From NCBI GenBank assembly GCA_964486555.1, contig CAZANP010000038.1:1-17551 (forward strand): DNA of 17,551 bases, written 5' to 3'. The notes under the pieces were generated by a model that made no database searches, was not told the DNA's origin, and saw only the letters and a list, made by a program, of their open reading frames with translations. This DNA comes from 4484-232 sp964486555. Lineage in GTDB: Bacteria; Thermotogota; Thermotogae; Thermotogales; Thermotogaceae. The position numbers were made by a program, and so were the translations under genes. Positions within the stretch are counted from its first letter, which is position 1; every line of letters begins with the position of its first letter. This document shows positions 14,318 to 17,551 of this stretch, in pieces.

Positions 14318-16795
14318 TCAACTTTCACATTTTGACCATCCACATACCTTACATGACGTGCATCCTTCCTGCTTCACGAGGGAATTCTTCGAAAGGCATA
14401 TGGGACAATAAACGTTTCCTTCATCATCGACGTAGTAGCCATCATACCATTTCAGGTTGTTTGCCAGAATGAATTTTTCCCTATCGATTTCCTTCTCCTC
14501 TCTCACGGTTTCTCCCCATAGTTTTGCGAAGTCGTCTATCGCTTTCTTTATCTCATCTGCCAGTCCTTTGACGTAATTTCCCCGGACCTTCGAGAGCTGT
14601 TCCAGTATCTCTTCTGAAGAGACTCCCGCTCTCAATGCGATCGATGCAAGCCTTCCTATAACTTCTGCCGTCTCTGTTCCGTTGGAGAGGAATATCTCAA
14701 CGGCTTCTCCGGTATCATCGAAGGAAACTGTGATGTAAGTTGTTCCATCTCGTCTTCTGTACTTTCTAGTCACACTTCTCAGGGATTCCTTTCTTGGTTT
14801 TGGCCTTATCTTCAATTTATCATCGACAACGAAAAACTGAACAACAGGGGCTTCTTTGGTCTTCAACTTTTTGGCTTTCGTCAGAACTTGAGTCTGTAAC
14901 GAGCCATCTCTGTAAACTGTGAGGCCTCTGACACATGTTTTCAAAGATTCAAGGTATACTCCCAAAACATCCTCGACGCTGTAATCCTTCGGCATATTTA
15001 TCGTCTTTGAAATGTTGTTGTCAACGTATCTTTGGAAAGCATCCTGCATAAGAAGATGATCCATAGGATCTATGTCTAAAGCGACCACAAAGATTCTTTT
15101 TACATCCTCGGGTATACCTTCTATATCTTTCAGAGAGCCTTTCTCGAGTAGAACTTTTTCTATCTTCTTCATCGTTTCTTCTCCAAGTTTTTCTTTCAAC
15201 ACTCTGTTGATATAGAGTAATGCTTCTTTACTCCCATCACTTCTGTGAATGTATCTTGTGTAGGCTAGGAGGAAATTTGGTTCAAGCCCGGACGATGTGT
15301 CGGCTATGTTTGAAATGGATCCCGTTGGTGCAACTGTAAGTACCGCGACGTTCCTTTTGTGATACTTGGATTCTTTCATAACTTCTTTTATCTCATCATC
15401 GTAATCGCTCATACCCATGGCGAAGGGGACGAAATTTTCCTCGTTTTTGTATCTGGAAAGATCGAACAATGGAAAATTTCCTTTTTCCTTTGCCAGATCT
15501 GAAGAGGCTTGATGTGCGTTCAGGGATATGAAAGCCATGAGGTTTGCACCGAACTTCCTGGCTTCTTCGGAATTGTACGGAATTTCCATTTTATACAGTA
15601 AGTCTGCAAAGCCCATTATTCCAAGCCCGAGTCTTCTACTTTTCTTCACCGCATCGTCTATCTTTTTGAGTGGGAACACATTCACATCTATAACGTTGTC
15701 CAAAAATCTCACAGCGATTTTCACAACCTCTCTTAATGAATCGAAATCGAATTCTTTTTTCTCATCGTCGAAGAGCTTTGCAACATCTATGGAACCCAGA
15801 TTGCACGCTTCGTAGTCTGTAAGGCCTATCTCTCCACACGGGTTGGTGGAGAATATCCTCTTGTGAGGATACAAGGGGTAATACTTGTTCATCTCACCAA
15901 GGAATACAAGACCTGGATCTCCAGTTCTCCAAGCGTTTTCTGCTATCCTTTTGAAAATATCCCTCAGCTTCACTCTCCGTTTTATATGACTTCTTGGATG
16001 TGACAGAAGAATCTCTCCATCTTCCTCGTATATCCTCAGGATTTCTTCCTTATCCATTGGTATACCAACGGATATGTTGAAGTACTTCAGGACGCTTTCA
16101 CCTTCATTCTCTCTTTTCGCGTCTATGAACTCTTCTATATCCGGATGATCTATGTTCAATATCCCCATGAGTGCCCCTCTTCTTCTGTAGCCTTGCTCGA
16201 CGACTGATATGGCGGTATTGAAAACATGCATGAACGATACAGGGCCAGATGCTTTTCCATGGGTTCCTGCAACGAAGCTTCCCTTGGGTCTCAGATTCGA
16301 AAAATTACTCCCTATACCTCCTCCCACCTTGGTTATCAACGCGTATTCTTTAACGGCTTCGAATATCTCTTCTATACTGTCTCCTACAGGAACCACAAAA
16401 CATGCTGATAGCATATGAAGGTGATTTCTCATTTTAAAGATGGTTTCATAATCCTCCATAGTCATCTGGTCTATAGGCTTCCACAGAAGATCCGGATCCA
16501 CACCAAGACCAGCGTTGAAAAGGGTTGGGCTGTTTGGTATGAATACCCTGCTTTTCAAGAGTTTGAAGAACTTCTCCTCCCATTCCTTTATGAGATCGAG
16601 TTTGTTTTCGGTGTTTGTATTCAAAATCTCCGCTGTTGCCACGACTCTTGCAACCCTTCGTGCAACATCTTCCCATTTGGTTTCCAAGAATCCCTCTTCA
16701 GGTGTTCTGAAGAAGTACCTTTCCCTCAAAATCCATTTGGCGTTTTCTGATGGCTCCAAATTCATGTACTTTTCCAACAAGCTTGAAAAGCTCAT
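14318..16795 (-). CDS. nrdJ: Adenosylcobalamin-dependent ribonucleotide reductase, class II
   Basis: The enzyme reduces ribonucleotides to deoxyribonucleotides with a radical made from adenosylcobalamin, so it needs no oxygen. The 825-residue protein has the complete active site: Cys132 (SACFVVP) and Cys331 (ACNLGSID) as the redox pair, and Asn318, Cys320 and Glu322 in NPCGE, with Cys320 as the thiyl radical. These correspond, shifted by two, to Cys134, Cys333 and Cys322 of the T. maritima enzyme. LEPNFLLAY and APTGSISNIADTSSG are also present. The C-terminal tail ends in a cysteine-rich segment (YCPIC, then CTSCKVCGWSKC) that shuttles electrons from a reductant such as thioredoxin. ATG 16795 lies behind AGGGGGT. 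There is no intein. NrdR-like boxes lie upstream. Confidence 0.97.
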   Translation of the reverse strand: MSFSSLLEKYMNLEPSENAKWILRERYFFRTPEEGFLETKWEDVARRVARVVATAEILNTNTENKLDLIKEWEEKFFKLLKSRVFIPNSPTLFNAGLGVDPDLLWKPIDQMTMEDYETIFKMRNHLHMLSACFVVPVGDSIEEIFEAVKEYALITKVGGGIGSNFSNLRPKGSFVAGTHGKASGPVSFMHVFNTAISVVEQGYRRRGALMGILNIDHPDIEEFIDAKRENEGESVLKYFNISVGIPMDKEEILRIYEEDGEILLSHPRSHIKRRVKLRDIFKRIAENAWRTGDPGLVFLGEMNKYYPLYPHKRIFSTNPCGEIGLTDYEACNLGSIDVAKLFDDEKKEFDFDSLREVVKIAVRFLDNVIDVNVFPLKKIDDAVKKSRRLGLGIMGFADLLYKMEIPYNSEEARKFGANLMAFISLNAHQASSDLAKEKGNFPLFDLSRYKNEENFVPFAMGMSDYDDEIKEVMKESKYHKRNVAVLTVAPTGSISNIADTSSGLEPNFLLAYTRYIHRSDGSKEALLYINRVLKEKLGEETMKKIEKVLLEKGSLKDIEGIPEDVKRIFVVALDIDPMDHLLMQDAFQRYVDNNISKTINMPKDYSVEDVLGVYLESLKTCVRGLTVYRDGSLQTQVLTKAKKLKTKEAPVVQFFVVDDKLKIRPKPRKESLRSVTRKYRRRDGTTYITVSFDDTGEAVEIFLSNGTETAEVIGRLASIALRAGVSSEEILEQLSKVRGNYVKGLADEIKKAIDDFAKLWGETVREEKEIDREKFILANNLKWYDGYYVDDEGNVYCPICLSKNSLVKQEGCTSCKVCGWSKCES

Positions 16796-16811
16796 GATGG
16801 ATACCCCCTGA

Positions 16812-16827
16812 TAACAATATAATGTGG
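16812..16827 (-). promoter_or_regulatory. Proximal NrdR-box-like site
   Basis: The minus strand reads CCACATTATATTGTTA, a good fit to the AT-rich palindromic NrdR box (acaCwAtATaTwGtgt as recalled from published work). It covers the probable nrdJ -10 box. It lies 14 bases from the distal box, so the centres are 30 bp apart, about three helical turns. The site is seen; NrdR binding is inferred. Confidence 0.65.
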
Positions 16828-16847
16828 ACTTGTTATAAAATTATCAA
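16819..16847 (-). promoter_or_regulatory. nrdJ promoter
   Basis: On the minus strand a -35 TTGATA (16847-16842) and a -10 CATTAT (16824-16819) are separated by 17 bases. Initiation would fall near 16812, leaving about 16 leader bases including the AGGGGGT site. Each hexamer lies within one NrdR-like box, which suits repression. Confidence 0.55.
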
Positions 16848-16857
16848 TATATAGTGT
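16842..16857 (-). promoter_or_regulatory. Distal NrdR-box-like site
   Basis: The minus strand reads ACACTATATATTGATA, which matches the first 13 positions of the NrdR box consensus and departs only in the last three. It covers the nrdJ -35 hexamer. NrdR is a zinc- and ATP/dATP-binding repressor that binds paired boxes near ribonucleotide reductase genes. Confidence 0.7.
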
Positions 16858-16957
16858 TATAGAATGGCTGGCGGAAAAAATTATACAACAAAATCCGCAG
16901 GATTGATCGTTAAAATATGGGAAAAATAGGAAGAGATTTAGAGAGATTGAGAAATTT

Positions 16958-16986
16958 TTCATGAAGAAGATACCAGAATATATGAT
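16958..16986 (+). promoter_or_regulatory. Possible promoter of the methyltransferase gene
   Basis: TTCATG (16958-16963) and TATGAT (16981-16986) are separated by 17 bases. The -10 matches five of six positions and the -35 only three. Initiation would fall near 16993. This is the best rightward candidate found by eye, but it is weak. Confidence 0.3.
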
Positions 16987-17026
16987 ATCACTGATCATTG
17001 TGAAAAAGACAACAGGAGGGGAGATC

Positions 17027-17551
17027 ATGAAAGAAAATTTGAAGAAGGTATATGAAGTTTTTCCGTGGAGGATGAGACCTGGTGAGAGGGAAGCCCACGT
17101 GAGGTTCGAGTATCTTGTTGAACTGTTCAAAGAAATCGTCGATTTCCCAGAGAAAATTCACATTTTGGATATCGCAGCAGGAAGTGGTATAGCAGGAGTT
17201 GCCATGATGAAGGCAGCTGAAGAACGAGGAGCTGAAACATCACTTTGTACCACGGACATCAGAGAGGATGACCTCAAATGGGTTCATGAATGGGCAGATC
17301 TTGCAGGCGTATCGGGTGATGTAGAAACCATAGCTATCGATGCTTCAAAAGTACATGAGATCGGTGAGATATTTGATGTAGCGATCCTCTGGGGTAACTC
17401 AACTCCTCACTTTTCACCTGATCATCTTTTAAAAGTGTTTTCATCCGTAGCACTAACCATTAAAGATACAGGGATATTTTTAGTTGAAGAAATCGATAGA
17501 ACATTCAGGGTGTTTCTAACCAGAGGCTATAAGGAGTTCCTCGTGGAAGGT
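17027..17551 (+). CDS. Class I SAM-dependent methyltransferase, partial at the window end
   Basis: An open frame of 175 codons runs from ATG 17027 to the window edge without a stop, so the C-terminus is missing. The start follows AGGAGG (17014-17019) at 7-base spacing. The sequence has a Rossmann methyltransferase core: motif I LDIAAGSGIAG with Asp48, an acidic end to the second strand at Asp77 (CTTDIRE), and a fourth-strand segment DVAILWGNSTPHFS (117-130), followed by VEEIDR. The N-terminal stretch has WRMRPGEREAHVRFEYL, a likely substrate-side helix. The substrate cannot be named; small-molecule methylation is more likely than RNA because no RNA-binding domain is visible. It is transcribed away from nrdJ across a shared upstream region. 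Confidence 0.82.
   Translation, partial: MKENLKKVYEVFPWRMRPGEREAHVRFEYLVELFKEIVDFPEKIHILDIAAGSGIAGVAMMKAAEERGAETSLCTTDIREDDLKWVHEWADLAGVSGDVETIAIDASKVHEIGEIFDVAILWGNSTPHFSPDHLLKVFSSVALTIKDTGIFLVEEIDRTFRVFLTRGYKEFLVEG

Larger units (their letters stand above)
16796..17026. other. Divergent intergenic region between nrdJ and the methyltransferase gene
   Basis: These 231 bases hold the nrdJ promoter and both NrdR-like boxes at the left end. The rest is AT-rich and contains a small inverted repeat, GCGGA (16872-16876) with TCCGC about 18 bases on, and possible rightward promoter hexamers. No convincing open reading frame or RNA gene was seen in it. Confidence 0.6.

Noticed and set aside
14318..16795. 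A possible intein in nrdJ, since ribonucleotide reductases are common intein hosts
   Set aside because: The reductase motifs run without interruption at normal spacing and no intein splice motifs were seen.
16796..17026. A cobalamin riboswitch upstream of nrdJ
   Set aside because: The leader before nrdJ is only about 16 bases if the NrdR-overlapped promoter is used, and no B12-box-like sequence was recognised in the region.
1..17551. CRISPR array, insertion sequence or other mobile element
   Set aside because: No regularly spaced direct repeats, transposase-like proteins, integrase genes or terminal inverted repeats were found on reading through, and the protein-coding content is conserved housekeeping.

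Overview
The window reads as a chromosomal segment of a thermophilic Thermotogales bacterium, most likely Thermotoga or a close relative. The evidence is close resemblance, from memory, of Pnp, GuaB and NrdJ to the Thermotoga maritima proteins, with clear divergence that rules out a near-identical strain. Lysine and glutamate rich proteins, heavy use of AGA/AGG and ATA codons, strong Shine-Dalgarno sites, tight gene packing and frequent TTG/GTG starts agree. No mobile element, CRISPR array, intein or phage gene was seen.

Layout. At the left edge is tRNA-Gly(CCC) with its own -10 box and terminator. A plus-strand block follows: rpsO, pnp, an M16 zinc peptidase, two tandem HD-GYP proteins and guaB (219-7563). 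A convergent minus-strand block runs from 14223 down to 7560: alpha/beta hydrolase, tdk, gltX, lipase-like hydrolase, L-asparaginase, AI-2E family membrane protein, and a signal-anchored TPR-like protein. guaB and the last gene of that block overlap tail to tail by 3 bases within their stop codons, with no terminator between. Upstream is nrdJ (minus, 14318-16795), closed by a textbook terminator. A 231-bp divergent region then leads to a methyltransferase gene (plus) that is cut by the window end. There is no gene-free stretch above 300 bp.

How the genes fit together. The left block combines translation (S15), RNA decay (PNPase), a processing protease and purine supply (IMP dehydrogenase), with two c-di-GMP-hydrolase-like proteins lodged between the protease and guaB. 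The right block mixes pyrimidine salvage, tRNA-Glu charging, ester and amide hydrolysis and two membrane proteins; most of its junctions overlap or are only 1-6 bases apart, which suggests one coupled transcript. nrdJ supplies deoxyribonucleotides and appears to be under NrdR control.

The two strongest regulatory signals are an rpsO leader hairpin that carries the G-U/G-C element known from S15 binding sites, and a tandem pair of NrdR-box-like sites lying over the nrdJ promoter. No wholly new multi-gene system is evident. The tandem, motif-degenerate HD-GYP pair beside guaB is the least explained protein-level feature.
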